64,000 nt of DNA. Source: Agromyces mangrovi. GTDB taxonomy: Bacteria > Actinomycetota > Actinomycetes > Actinomycetales > Microbacteriaceae. Both the position numbers and the translations under genes were made by a program. The notes below the pieces were generated by a model. That model saw only the letters and a list, made by a program, of their open reading frames with translations, had not been told where the DNA came from and searched no databases. The DNA lies in NCBI RefSeq assembly GCF_030296695.1, contig NZ_AP027737.1:2666001-2730000 (forward strand). The letters run 5' to 3'. Shown here in pieces: positions 34,578 through 43,923 of the stretch. Each line of letters begins with the position of its first letter. Position 1 is the stretch's first letter.

Positions 34578-37500
34578 GCGCTGCCACGCAGACGCGGCCC
34601 GCTCCGGCGTGGAGCACGCGGGCGATCGCGCACCTGCTCGACAACCACACCTGTCCCCGGTGCGGCGAGGGTGAGGTGCGTGCGAACCGGTGCGGGCGGT
34701 GCGGCGCCGACTACGCCGAGCTCGGCACTGAACTCTGGGAGGCGTCGCAGCGCGCGGCCGAGGCGCTGGGCGACCGCCAGGCCGTGCTCGACCGGGTGCC
34801 CGTCATCGCGCGGGACGCCGTCCCGGCATCCGTCCCGCCCGTCGCATCCGTGCCGAGCGACGCCGTGCCGCGCACGACGCCCGAGGCGGCTCCATCCGCC
34901 ACGGTCCAGTCGGTGCTCGCCGTCGCCGGAGCAGGACTCGTCGCCGTCGCCGCCGTCGTGTTCGCGTTCTTCAACCCGGACCTTGCGGGATCGGGCGTGC
35001 GAGCGGTCATTCTCGCCCCGATCGCCGCCGCGTTCCTCGGCGCCGCCGTCGTGCTGGTGCGTCGCGACCTGCGCTTCTCGGCCGAGGCCGTCGGCGGGCT
35101 CGGCCTGGTGTTCACCGCACTCACCGTCGCCGCGTCGATTCCGCTGCTCCCCGCGGCGGTTGACCCGTGGGTGGCGATCGCGATCGCGACCCTGGCCGGC
35201 GCCTGGCCGATGGCGCTGCTCGCGGTCCGGCTGCGACTGCGTGTGTGGGTCTGGAGCTCGCTCACGGCGTTGGCATTCGTGCCACTCCTACTGGGGTTCG
35301 CCTCTCCCGAGCCGGCGGGGGTGATCGCGGGCACGCTCACGTCTGCGGCCGCTGCCGCGGCGCTGGTCGCATGGGCCGTGCGGCTCCGGTCCCGCGTCGG
35401 CACGGTGCTCACGGCCGAGATCGTGACGCTCACCGTGCTGCAGGCCGCCTTCGCCGTCGTCGCGCTGATCCAGTCGGTGTACGTGCCGGGTGCCGTGCCG
35501 ACCGTGCCCGCGTTCACCGTCAGCGCGTCCGCCCTCGTCGTGGCCGTGATCGCCGTGGCATCGGCCCGCCCGCCCGCGGGCGGCTTCTGGAGCTTCGTCG
35601 CGGGCGCATCCGCAGTGCTGTCCGCGGTCACGGCGGCCGTGGGCGTCTTCGCCGAGCGGGTCCCCTCCGTGTGGCTGTGGGCGCTCGTGCCCTCGGCCGC
35701 CGTGGCCACCCTCGTGGCGATCGGCGCCGCCCGCCCGCTGCACCGCCGGGTGCGAGCGCCGTTCCTTCTCGGCGGGGCCGTCACCGCGGTCGGCACCGCC
35801 GCGGCGCCCCCGACTGCCATCGCCCTCGCGGCGCTCATCGCGGTCGTCTCGCTGGGCGATCGGGCGAGGACGATCGCCGTCGACCCGGTCGAACCCCCAA
35901 TCGCCGTCGCGATGGCCGCGCTGGCCCTCGGGCTCGGCGTGCTCACCTGGACGACCCGCGCGACGGGAGAGGCGCGTGATCCCGGCCGGGCGGGTGCGGG
36001 GAGTCCGGTCCCGCACCAAGCAGTGCGGAGCCTGCGGCTGAGTCCCCCACCGTCGCACCACGCGCGCTGGGCACCGCCTGGCTCGGCTACCTCGGGCAGT
36101 GGTACGGCGTGCTCGCGCTGCTGCTCGCCATGACGCTGCCCGCTGTGTCGCCCGGGGCCGGCATCGCGCTCGGCCTGGCGCTCGGCGTCGCGCTCGCGGT
36201 CGTCGCGACGCGCACGCCCCTCCGTGCCGCGGGGCTCGCGCGTCGCCTGCCGGTCGTGGTCGGGGCGCACCTGGTGGTCCTCCTCGCCGCCGCGCTGTCG
36301 TGGCAGCATCCCGAGACCACCGTCTGGGCGGGCATCGGGGTCGTCGGCGCCGTCGCCGTCCTCGCCGGGACCGTCCCCGCGTCCGCGCGGTTCGTGCACA
36401 CCGGCGTCGGGTTCGCCTACGCGCTCGTCGTGCTCGCGACCGCGCTCGGGCGTGCGGATGTCACGGCGATCGCGGTGCTGAGCCTCACCACGAGCGCTGC
36501 CGGTGTCGGCGCGATCGTCGCCACGTTCCTGCGGCGCGTCCCGCCGCGATCGTGGGTCGCGATCCTGGCCGTCACGGCCGTGCCGTTCGTCGTCGGTGTG
36601 GCCCTGGTGCTGGTCGAGCGCAGCGGGTGGACGGCGCTGTCGACCGGAGTGATCCTGCTGCTGGCCGTCGCGCTCACCGTCACCCGACGCGCCGGCCTCG
36701 GCACGTTGCTCCGCTCGGCCGCCGCGGGCCTCGTCGTGCCCTCGGCGGCGGTGGTCGTCGTGTGCCTGGGCGCGCAGTTCCTCGAGACGAGTGGGTCACC
36801 CGTAGTGCTGCCCGTCGTCGCGGTCCTCGTCGCCGTGGTGCTCCCGTCGACCGCGGCGATCCGGGCGGCCCTCGAGCCACGTGTCGGTGCTCGTGATGCG
36901 GCCGCGGCCCGCCTCGCGATCGAGGGCTCGTCCCTTGCCACCGCCGCGATCGCCGTCGTGCTGGCCCTGACGCGAGAGGCGGCCGGCGCGCCCACCGCAC
37001 TCGTCGTGCTGCTCGTACTGGGTGTCGGGTTCGCGGCTCAGGCGCACTTCACCATCCGTCGGTACGGCTGGTGGCTCGCGGGCGCTGCGTTCACGGGCGC
37101 GCTCTGGAGCCTGTGGTCGCTCGTCGGCGTGAGCTCGGTGGAGGCGCACCTGCTGCCTCCGGCGCTCGGCGCGGCCCTCGTCGCGGTCGTGCGCACGGCG
37201 CGGGGCGCACGGGCGACCGGGCTGTTCGCCGCCGGGCTGCTCGCGGCGATCGCGCCGCTCTTGGTCGTCCTGGCCGTGGCCGGGAGCGGCGCTGCCCACC
37301 CGTGGCGCGCCTACGGCCTGGTCGCCGCCGCGTGGGCGCTCGTGGGCACGAGCGCATTGCTCGGCCGCGCAGACGGCGAGCGGATACTCCGCCTCGACGC
37401 GCTGCGCCCCGCCATCCTCGCCGCCGCCGTCGTCGCGGCTGCCGCGGCGCCCATCGAGGGAGCCCGTTGGGGCCTCGGGCTCGATGCGGCGCCGGGAACG

Positions 37501-38325
37501 CCGGCCGTCGCCTGGGCGCTCGGCCTCGGCACGGTGGCGGCGGCCGCCGCCGCGACGGCCGCGCGCATGCTCCGAACGGGCGCGCCCGCCGGCTCTCGGC
37601 TGCGGCGCACGCGCTGGCTCGCCGCCCCTGCCGTGCTCACGGCGGCGGCCGGCGTCTGGCCGACGATCGAGCCGGCCTGGTCCGCGATCTGGACGATGTG
37701 GGCGCTGCTTCTGGCGCTGCTCGTCGTACTGGTGGTCGCGGCCGACCGGGCGATCCGCGGGGGCACGTTCCTGCCCCCGGTGTGGTTCCTGTTCGCGGTC
37801 GCCTTCGTGACGGCCGTGGTCGCCTGGAGCCCCCGCGAACTCCGCGTCGAGTGGTTCTCCCTCCCACTCGGAGGCTTTCTCGTGCTGGCCGGGGCGCTCG
37901 GGCTGCGGGCTGCCGCCGGCGGCTCCGACGGGGAGCTCCGGTCCCTCTCTTCGTGGCCCGCAGGCCGGGCCGGCTCCTGGCCGCTCCTCGCGCCCGGCAT
38001 CGTCGTGACCCTCAGCGCCTCGGTCGCGGCCACCTACACCGACCCGCAGACTTGGCGGGCGATCCTCGTGATGGTGCTCGCGCTCGCCGCGATCCTCGTC
38101 GGGGCGAGCCTGCGGCTCGCCGCCCCGTTCGTGATCGGCGTCGTGGTGCTGCCGATCGAGAACGTGCTGGCGTTCCTGGTGCAGATCGGCCGCGGCATCG
38201 AGTCCATGCCGTGGTGGATCACCCTGTCGGTGGTCGGCGCGGTGCTGCTCATCATCGCGGTGACGTACGAGCGACGTGCGGGCGAGAGCGCCGGGTTCGC
38301 GGCACGACTCGGCGACCTGCGCTGA
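34574..38325 (+). CDS. Very large polytopic membrane protein with N-terminal zinc ribbon; apparent frameshift
   Basis: About 1,250 residues after one G is added to the run at 35998-36001, which joins AGAGESGPAPSS... to TAWLGYLGQWYGVLALL. N terminus: a zinc ribbon HTCPRCGEGEVRANRCGRCG, a short helical segment, then a Pro/Val/Ala linker. From residue 110 on the protein is almost entirely membrane helices (30 or more), in loosely repeated four-helix groups separated by RLR/RRR loops. It resembles the 'SCO7613 C-terminal domain' membrane proteins of actinobacteria, whose function is unknown. No catalytic motif is visible. It is coupled to the XRE gene (GTGA overlap), so the regulator and this protein are made together. 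Confidence 0.8.
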
Positions 38326-38369
38326 GACGTGTGCCCGCCCCGTAGCCTCGCGTCCGGGCCACACCCTCG

Positions 38370-38433
38370 CTGAGGGCGACTCCTTGCGCTGAGGGCCGAA
38401 GCTTCCGCCCTCAGCCCGAGGAACGGCCCTCAG
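38370..38433. repeat. Nested palindromic repeat family C, copy 1
   Basis: 64 bp in three blocks: left arm 38370-38388, inner near-perfect palindrome 38389-38414 (CTGAGGGC-x-GAAGCTTC-x-GCCCTCAG), right arm 38415-38433 pairing with the left arm. It lies between two convergent genes and runs into the last codon of the HEPN gene, so it may double as a bidirectional terminator. Confidence 0.85.
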
Positions 38434-38846
38434 GCGGTGGGTGGTGTGCGCGAGGCCGCCCGCCACGCCGCGATGAAGGGTGGGAGGTGCATGGTGAGCG
38501 TCGCCCAGAACACGTCGTCGTTCATCGCGCGATAGCCCGAGTGGGAGACGATGTTGCGCGTCGTCGCGATGCCGCGTTCGACCTCTGTCGGCACCTCGCT
38601 GAGGAACGGTCGGAACTCGTCCTCCTCGAAGAGTGCCGCGGTGCGGATGATCGCCATCGAGCCGGACGCGTACGCCGGGGAGTTGTGCTCGAACGCGGCG
38701 CGCCCACCCGCGGTCGCGTGGCGCAGGAACGTCTCGATCGCGTCGAGGCTCTCGCTGAATCGCGCGCGAGCAGCTTCGAGTGCCGAGGCATCCTCCCCGG
38801 TCCGTGGCCGTCGCACGAACCGGCGCTCGCGGCTCTCGTCGCTCAC
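38430..38846 (-). CDS. HEPN-domain (HepT-like) toxin candidate
   Basis: 138 residues, all helical. The HEPN ribonuclease motif R-x4-6-H is seen in TTRNIVSHSGYRAM (RNxVSH), and a MNT-type antitoxin gene overlaps its start by four bases (GTGA). In HEPN/MNT pairs the HEPN protein is an RNase or its AMPylation target and the MNT protein is the antitoxin. N-terminal 30 residues are Arg-rich. The family C repeat touches its stop codon. Confidence 0.75.
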   Translation of the reverse strand: MSDESRERRFVRRPRTGEDASALEAARARFSESLDAIETFLRHATAGGRAAFEHNSPAYASGSMAIIRTAALFEEDEFRPFLSEVPTEVERGIATTRNIVSHSGYRAMNDDVFWATLTMHLPPFIAAWRAASRTPPTA

Positions 38847-39313
38847 AGCACCACGAGTTCGGCATCGTCGAGGAACGCTGGGCGGCCCGCATCGTCGACC
38901 ACGACGTCGACCGGGAAGCCGGTGAGCGCCTCGACGGCGTTCTGGAACATCGCGATGTCGAAGTACCCGCGCTCGTCGTCGACGCGGGCGAGCAGGTCGA
39001 TGTCGGAGGTGAAGTGGTCGGTGCCCCGCGCAATCGAGCCGAAGACCCGGATGTCGCGAAGACCGTGGCGCTCGCCCGCCGCGACGATCTCATCAGCCGA
39101 CTCCTCGAGCGAGAGGCTCGGCCGGTAGTCCGCTGCGCGGAGCAGCCGCTCGAGGACTTCCCCGCTGACCACACGCCGACCCGATTCGATGGCTGCGACG
39201 TTGGGCTGGCTCATGCCGGCGGCGCGCGCGAGTTCCGTCTGCGACATGCCTCGGTCCGCGCGCGCGGCGGCGACCAGCGCGCCCGCGCGCGCAGTGTCGA
39301 ACCGATCGGCCAT
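38843..39313 (-). CDS. XRE-HTH fused to MNT nucleotidyltransferase (antitoxin candidate)
   Basis: 156 residues in two domains. Residues 10-65 are an XRE helix-turn-helix (LVAAARADRGMSQTELARAA, then MSQPNVAAIESGRR). Residues 75-156 are a minimal nucleotidyltransferase with the motif VFGSIARGTDHFTSDIDLL, i.e. GS-x10-D-x-D intact. The fusion would combine operator binding (autoregulation) and AMPylation of the HEPN partner in one chain. A GGAGG lies eight bases before the ATG. It is divergent from the kinase-like gene at 39347. Confidence 0.85.
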   Translation of the reverse strand: MADRFDTARAGALVAAARADRGMSQTELARAAGMSQPNVAAIESGRRVVSGEVLERLLRAADYRPSLSLEESADEIVAAGERHGLRDIRVFGSIARGTDHFTSDIDLLARVDDERGYFDIAMFQNAVEALTGFPVDVVVDDAGRPAFLDDAELVVL

Positions 39314-39346
39314 GGACCATACCTCCGTGATATAGCCTAGCTCTCG

Positions 39347-40339
39347 ATGGAGAGCGTCACCAAGAATCGCCAGTCGGTGGCCACCTTGCGCACGCTGATC
39401 GCGCGCGCCTACGGTGCCGACCGCGTGCCGACCGGCGACGAGTTCGCCGACGAGATCACCGAGGGATGGTTCAACGTCGCGTACTGCATCACGCTGGGCG
39501 ACGGGGAGCGGGTCGTGCTGAAGATCGCGCCGCCCGCCGGCGTCGCCGTGCTCACGCGCGAGGTCGGCATGATGCGCGCCGAACTCGAGGCGATGCGGCT
39601 GGTGTCGACCCGCACGTCGGTGCCGGTGCCGCGGGTCGACCACATCGACCTCACGCACGAAGTCGTCGACGCCGACCTGTTCTTCATGGAGTACGTCGAC
39701 GCCGACAACTTCGGGTTCGCAGCCGCCGACGGCCGGCTCAGCGCCGAGGTGGTGGCGACCGCCACGCGCGAGCTCGGTGCCATGAACCGGGAGATCAACT
39801 CCATCGTCGGCCCGCACTTCGGGCCGCTCCTCGGCCCAGGAGCGGCAACGTGGCGCGAGGCGTTCACCACCATGGTCGAGGACACGCTCGTCGACGGCGA
39901 GCGGGTCGGCATCGACCTCGGACGGCACCCCGATGCGTTCCGGGCGGTGCTCGCCGACCATGCCGACGCGCTCGACGGCGTGACCGTGCCGCGCCTGGTC
40001 GAGGTCGACCTCTGGACCAAGAACTCGATGATCCGCGACGGGCGCATCGTCGCGATCCTCGACCACGAGCGCGCGATCTACGGTGACCCGCTGATGGAGG
40101 CGGGCCTGACCGGGCTCGACATGCCTGCATTCGGCGATCCGTCCGACTTCATGACGGGCTTCGGCCTCGGCGCACTCGACGCCGACCAGCGCACCCGACG
40201 TCGCCTCTACTCGCTCTACCTGGCGCTCATCATGGTCGTCGAGACGAAGTATCGCGGCCACACCGACACCGAGGTCTACGACTTCGGCCGCCGTGAGCTC
40301 GACGCCCTGATGGAGCGGTTCGCCGCCGGCGAGGGATAG
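39347..40339 (+). CDS. APH/kinase-like phosphotransferase family protein
   Basis: 330 residues, aminoglycoside phosphotransferase-like fold. N-lobe ATP Lys in ERVVLKIAPP; catalytic loop is LVEVDLWTKNSMI, with the Asp and Asn of HxDxxxxN kept but the usual His replaced by Glu-Val; the DFG-equivalent is AILDHERAIYGDP. The family phosphorylates antibiotics or small metabolites; here the substrate is unknown. Starts 33 bp from the divergent HTH-MNT gene; a TAGCCT box eight bases before the ATG suggests a very short or absent leader. Confidence 0.8.
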   Translation: MESVTKNRQSVATLRTLIARAYGADRVPTGDEFADEITEGWFNVAYCITLGDGERVVLKIAPPAGVAVLTREVGMMRAELEAMRLVSTRTSVPVPRVDHIDLTHEVVDADLFFMEYVDADNFGFAAADGRLSAEVVATATRELGAMNREINSIVGPHFGPLLGPGAATWREAFTTMVEDTLVDGERVGIDLGRHPDAFRAVLADHADALDGVTVPRLVEVDLWTKNSMIRDGRIVAILDHERAIYGDPLMEAGLTGLDMPAFGDPSDFMTGFGLGALDADQRTRRRLYSLYLALIMVVETKYRGHTDTEVYDFGRRELDALMERFAAGEG

Positions 40340-40506
40340 CGGAGCCTGCCGGGCGAGGGTCGCGGGCCAAGGCGCCAGAGGTCTGTGGAGCACTCACGGT
40401 CGAGCCGATTGCTCGTCAGTAGCATGCTCGGAGTTCCGGCTACGCGGGGACGCTGATCATCGCGCAACGAGTGATCGCGCGGAGCGCATCGAGGAGTGCA
40501 CGCCAC

Positions 40507-41690
40507 ATGGCCGAAGTAGAGATCACGTCAGAGGAGTTGCTGCGCCGCGTCGACGAGTGGGGGCGGCGAGACAATCTCGATCAGTACGGATTCGTCGGCG
40601 GCCGGTTGACGCAGGGCTGGGCGACGCGGGTCGTGTCGACGATCCGCGGCAGCTACACCGACAAGGTGCTGTTCCACACCTCCGAGCGCGACCGGCGCGG
40701 CATCGGGGTGAGCGTCGGCGGGTCGGTGCGAGTGATCGCCCGCACGCAGTTCGACATCGTCGATCCGCTCGGCCCCGTGATCGTCTCCGACCGCGTCCTC
40801 CCGGCAACCATCGACGACCCGGTCGAGTGGGTGTCGTGGGCCGTCGACGCGATCGAGACGGCCGAGCAGCGCGACGAGGGCCGCCAGCCGCTCCCGGACG
40901 ACGCCTTCTGGGAGCTCGTGCACGAGTTGGGCGGTGAGGTCGGCGAGGCGTCCGCGGAGCGGCTCGCGCGCCTGCTCGCAGACCTCTCCGATCACATGCC
41001 CTACGACTTCATGGATGCGCTCGATCGCAAGCTGTTCGAGCTGGACGCGCCCGGCAACACGGTTGGTCTCACCAGCGACCCGACGGAGATCGACCACGAT
41101 GCGTCGCTGATGTACCGCTGCGAGATCATCGCCCGCGGTCGTGCCGCGTTCGAAGCCCATGTCCGCGACCCGCGGCCGGGCGTCCCGGGCGTCGACGGGC
41201 TCTCGACTCCGGAGCTGCTCTACGTCTACGAGGACGCCACGGGTCAGCCGCTCCCGGTTCGGAGTTGGCCGATCTCGACCGGGACGAATCCGCAGTTCTG
41301 GCCCGATGCCGAGCCGCTTCGCCCGTCTCGCAGGCGCGTCGACGACCGGCCCGCGCCCGGCCCGTTCTCCGCCCGGGTGCAGCTGGAGAGCATCTTCGGC
41401 GGCGGCAAGAGCGGATGGCCGCGCGGCTTCGTGGCGTTCGTCACGGGGCCGAGCCACGTTCGCGAGTTGCTCGGCAGTGTCGTCGACCACACGGAGGAGG
41501 GGCGCAGCAGCAGGTGTCCACGCTCATCGGGACGCGCCTGGCTGCGGGGGAGACGATCAACACCGTGATCGTGACCGACGACTACGGCACCATCGCGAGG
41601 GGTCAGCCGATCGTCACGCTGCGCCGCCCGAGCAGGCTGGACATGGACGACTTCCTGTCGAGGTTCCACCGCGGGGAGCGCGTGGGCTAG
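40507..41690 (+). CDS. DUF4240-domain protein; apparent frameshift
   Basis: About 394 residues after adding one G at 41499-41502. The central part (about residues 130-220) is DUF4240-like: PDDAFWELVHELG, then HMPYDFMDALDRKLFEL, then MYRCEIIARGRAAFEAHVRDP. The N-terminal 120 residues (WGRRDNLDQYGFVGGRLTQGW and on) and C-terminal 140 are not recognised; with the frame repaired, the C terminus ends in TLIGTRLAAGETINTVIVTD. DUF4240 proteins often occur as stand-alone or polymorphic-toxin immunity-like genes. Function unknown. ATG 40507 preferred over an upstream GTG at 40471. Confidence 0.65.
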
Positions 41691-41866
41691 CGACGCGCAT
41701 CGCCCCTGTTGTGCGGAAGCCGGCTGTGGGAGGATGCGCGCAGGAGCGCAGCGGTCGCCGTTCGACCGCTCCGGGGCGGGGCGTCACCTCGACCCGAGGA
41801 CGTCGCGACGACATGGCACAGGGGCTCGCGCGACCGACCGCTTCCTCGAGATCAAGGGAGATATCG

Positions 41867-42394
41867 ATGGGTACGGAGAACCTCGCGATCGTGGTCGGCT
41901 CGTACGACGATGCATCCGCTGCATCGGACGACTACCGGGCGCTTCGCAACGGGCAGGACTCGGGCGGCTACGAGATCAGGGGCGCGGTCGTGCTCACCCG
42001 CGACAAGGACGGCGGGGTGCGGGTCGAGGAACACGGTGACAAGACGGTCGGTCACGGCGCGGCCTGGGGTGCCGGCGCAGGAGTCGTGGTGGGCCTGTTC
42101 GCGCCGCCGCTGCTCGCGGCGACGGCGGTGGGCGCCGGCATCGGCGCGATCCTCGGCAAGATCCGGAAGAACCGCGACGAGAAGCAGTTCGGCGTCGACG
42201 TCGACGAGTACCTCGCGCCGGGCACGTCCGCGGTCGTCGCCGTGGTCGACGACAAGTGGGCCGACAAGGTCGAGAAGGCGCTCATCCGCTCCGAGAAGCG
42301 CATCAACAAGGCGATCGACTCGGACGACTACGAGAAGCTTCGCAAGGCGATCGACGACTCGGCCGACGACATCGTCGAGCAGCTGAACGCGTAG
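41867..42394 (+). CDS. DUF1269-family membrane-associated protein
   Basis: 175 residues. N-terminal alpha/beta part (LAIVVGSYDDASAASDDYRA), then a Gly/Ala-rich hydrophobic hairpin (residues about 63-90, AAWGAGAGVVVGLFAPPLLA), then a charged helical tail. Matches the DUF1269 family of small proteins with two helices, often stress-induced; the function is unknown. A GGGAG lies before the ATG at 41867. It is followed 30 bp later by the tRNA gene on the other strand. Confidence 0.75.
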   Translation: MGTENLAIVVGSYDDASAASDDYRALRNGQDSGGYEIRGAVVLTRDKDGGVRVEEHGDKTVGHGAAWGAGAGVVVGLFAPPLLAATAVGAGIGAILGKIRKNRDEKQFGVDVDEYLAPGTSAVVAVVDDKWADKVEKALIRSEKRINKAIDSDDYEKLRKAIDDSADDIVEQLNA

Positions 42395-42424
42395 ACGGGA
42401 AAGCGGAGCCAGAAGTCCGGAAAA

Positions 42425-42512
42425 TGGCGGAGGATAGGGGATTCGAACCCCTGAGGGCTTGCACCCAACACGCTTTCCAAGCGTGCGCCATAGGCCACTA
42501 GGCGAATCCTCC
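42425..42512 (-). tRNA. tRNA-Ser (anticodon GGA)
   Basis: Class II tRNA on the minus strand. Acceptor stem GGAGGAT pairs with ATCCTCC, anticodon stem-loop CGCTTGGAAAGCG with anticodon GGA, long variable arm, T loop GGTTCGAATCC. The CCA end is encoded (42425-42427). It reads UCC and UCU serine codons. Confidence 0.97.
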
Positions 42513-42650
42513 AGGGCGGGCGTGAACCCGGCCGCCGACCATCCTAACCGACCACCGGCCTCCGGCCCGCATCGAGCGGGACCGGGGTCCGGGTGAGCGG
42601 ATGCGCCGTTCGCCCTCGGCACCCGCTTGAGCTCGCGGTACCCTGATTCC

Positions 42651-42875
42651 ATGTCACTGCTCGAGCGCATCGTCGTGGACCCCGATGTCGTCCACGGTCG
42701 CCCGGCGATCCGCGGGACGAGGGTGCGCGTGTCGGACGTCCTTGCGCTCCTCGCCGCCGGCGCGCCGGAGTCGGAGATTCTCGAGGACTACCCGTACCTG
42801 ACCGCCGAGGACATTCGTGCGTGTCTCGAGTACGCCGCCGCGCAGGCCGACCACACGATCGTGCTCGCGTCCTGA
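42651..42875 (+). CDS. DUF433-family antitoxin
   Basis: 74 residues, full DUF433 HTH-like fold: RIVVDPDVVHGRPAIRGTRV, then VSDVLALLAAG, then YPYLTAEDIRACLEYAA. The family is the antitoxin partner of DUF5615 PIN-like toxins. The ATG at 42651 is leaderless, with TACCCT six bases upstream. Its usual partner is reduced to a 15-codon remnant directly downstream, so this is probably an orphan antitoxin. Confidence 0.88.
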   Translation: MSLLERIVVDPDVVHGRPAIRGTRVRVSDVLALLAAGAPESEILEDYPYLTAEDIRACLEYAAAQADHTIVLAS

Positions 42876-42877
42876 CG

Positions 42878-42925
42878 GTGCGCTTCCTCGTCGAGGACGG
42901 CAACAGGCTCATCGAGTTGCGCTGA
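42878..42925 (+). pseudogene. Remnant of a DUF5615 (PIN-like) toxin gene
   Basis: Two bases after the antitoxin stop a GTG opens a 15-codon frame, VRFLVEDGNRLIELR, then TGA. DUF5615 toxins begin with a RFLVDE stretch and end with a VVxEDGRxRxR tail. This reads as the first five residues joined to the last ten, i.e. an internal deletion of almost the whole gene. It is too short for the track of normal ORFs. Confidence 0.55.
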
Positions 42926-42975
42926 TCCGGTGATCGAGCGGCGCCCGAAGACACAGGGCGAGCGGATGCGACGAG

Positions 42976-43626
42976 CTATCGCAGCGCGCCCACCGCCTCG
43001 CCCACCGTGGTGTCGCCCGACACGAGGTCGAACTGCCAGCGCACGCCCGCGCCCGACACGAGCAGCTCGGCGATGACGGCGGCCACGTCGTCGCGCGGAA
43101 TCTCCCCGTACGAGACCGACTCGCCGATCGTCACCGCACCCGTCGCGGGCTCGTTGGTCAGGCGCCCGGGGCGCACGATGGTCCACTCGAGCGAGGTCTC
43201 GCGCAGCCGGGCATCCGCCTCGCTCTTGGCCCGCAGGTAGATCTGGAAGATGTCGTCGGAGTCGGCCTCGTAGCGGTCCGCGCTCATGGCCGAGATCTGC
43301 ACGAGGCGGGGCACGCCGGCCTGCACGGCGGCGTCGGCGAGCAGCACGGATGCGTCGCGGTCGACGGTGCCCTTGCGCTCGGGCGTGCTGCCGGGGCCGG
43401 CGCCCGCCGCGAAGACCGCGGCGTCGGCGCCCGCGAGCACGCGCGCGAGCGCGTCGGCGTCGGTGGACTCGAGGTCGAGCAGCACGGGCTGGGCGCCCGC
43501 GGCCACGACATCGGACTCGTGCGACGGGTTGCGGATGAGGGCGACCGGCTCGTGCCCGGCGTCCGCGAGACGACGCTCGAGGAGCAGGGCGATCTGGCCG
43601 TGGCCGCCGGCGATGACGATGCGCAT
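42976..43626 (-). CDS. NAD(P)-binding atypical SDR (NmrA/YwnB-like)
   Basis: 216 residues, single Rossmann domain with GGHGQIALLLERRLADAGHE as glycine motif (GxxGxx) and FAAGAGPGS, then ISAMSADRYEADSD and WTIVRPGRLT, as in the NAD(P)H-binding/atypical SDR group (YwnB, BVR-B). It probably works as an NAD(P)H-dependent reductase or as a redox sensor; substrate unknown. TTGACT six bases before the ATG suggests a leaderless transcript. Confidence 0.88.
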   Translation of the reverse strand: MRIVIAGGHGQIALLLERRLADAGHEPVALIRNPSHESDVVAAGAQPVLLDLESTDADALARVLAGADAAVFAAGAGPGSTPERKGTVDRDASVLLADAAVQAGVPRLVQISAMSADRYEADSDDIFQIYLRAKSEADARLRETSLEWTIVRPGRLTNEPATGAVTIGESVSYGEIPRDDVAAVIAELLVSGAGVRWQFDLVSGDTTVGEAVGALR

Positions 43627-43713
43627 GCCGCCAGTCAACGACGCGCCCGCCTCGCGCGCAACCGCCTCCGCCTTCGGCGAACAGCACGCTCCGGCTCGGG
43701 TAGACTGGTCCTC

Positions 43714-43801
43714 GGCTCCCCGCGTGGCGCCATCCAGGCCAACTCCCCCAGGGCGGAGACGCAGCAAGGGTAACCGGGCTCTGGCGGGTGCGCGGGGAGT
43801 C
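43714..43801 (+). ncRNA. ffs: Small SRP RNA (4.5S type)
   Basis: RNA component of the signal recognition particle. The 88-base hairpin closes with GGCTCCCCGCG pairing CGCGGGGAGTC. The conserved apical region GCGGAGACGCAGCAAGGGTAA carries the asymmetric loop and GNAR-type tetraloop bound by Ffh (shown here with a C in the stem). A -10 TAGACT at 43701-43706 puts the start of transcription at about 43714. Confidence 0.93.
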
Positions 43802-43923
43802 TTCGCATGTCCGGGCGCCTTCGAGCACACGACGACGGATGCCCCGGGGCATCCGCTCACTCGCCCTGACGGCGCTCCGGCCCCGCCCTGTCGGCCCGCG
43901 CGGAACATCCCTAGGCTGGAGCC

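Noticed and set aside
42425..42512. tRNA-Ser as phage or island attachment site
   Set aside because: No second copy of the tRNA 3' end and no integrase gene in the window.
43701..43801. Protein-coding reading across the SRP RNA region
   Set aside because: The hairpin and conserved apical loop identify an RNA gene with its own -10.
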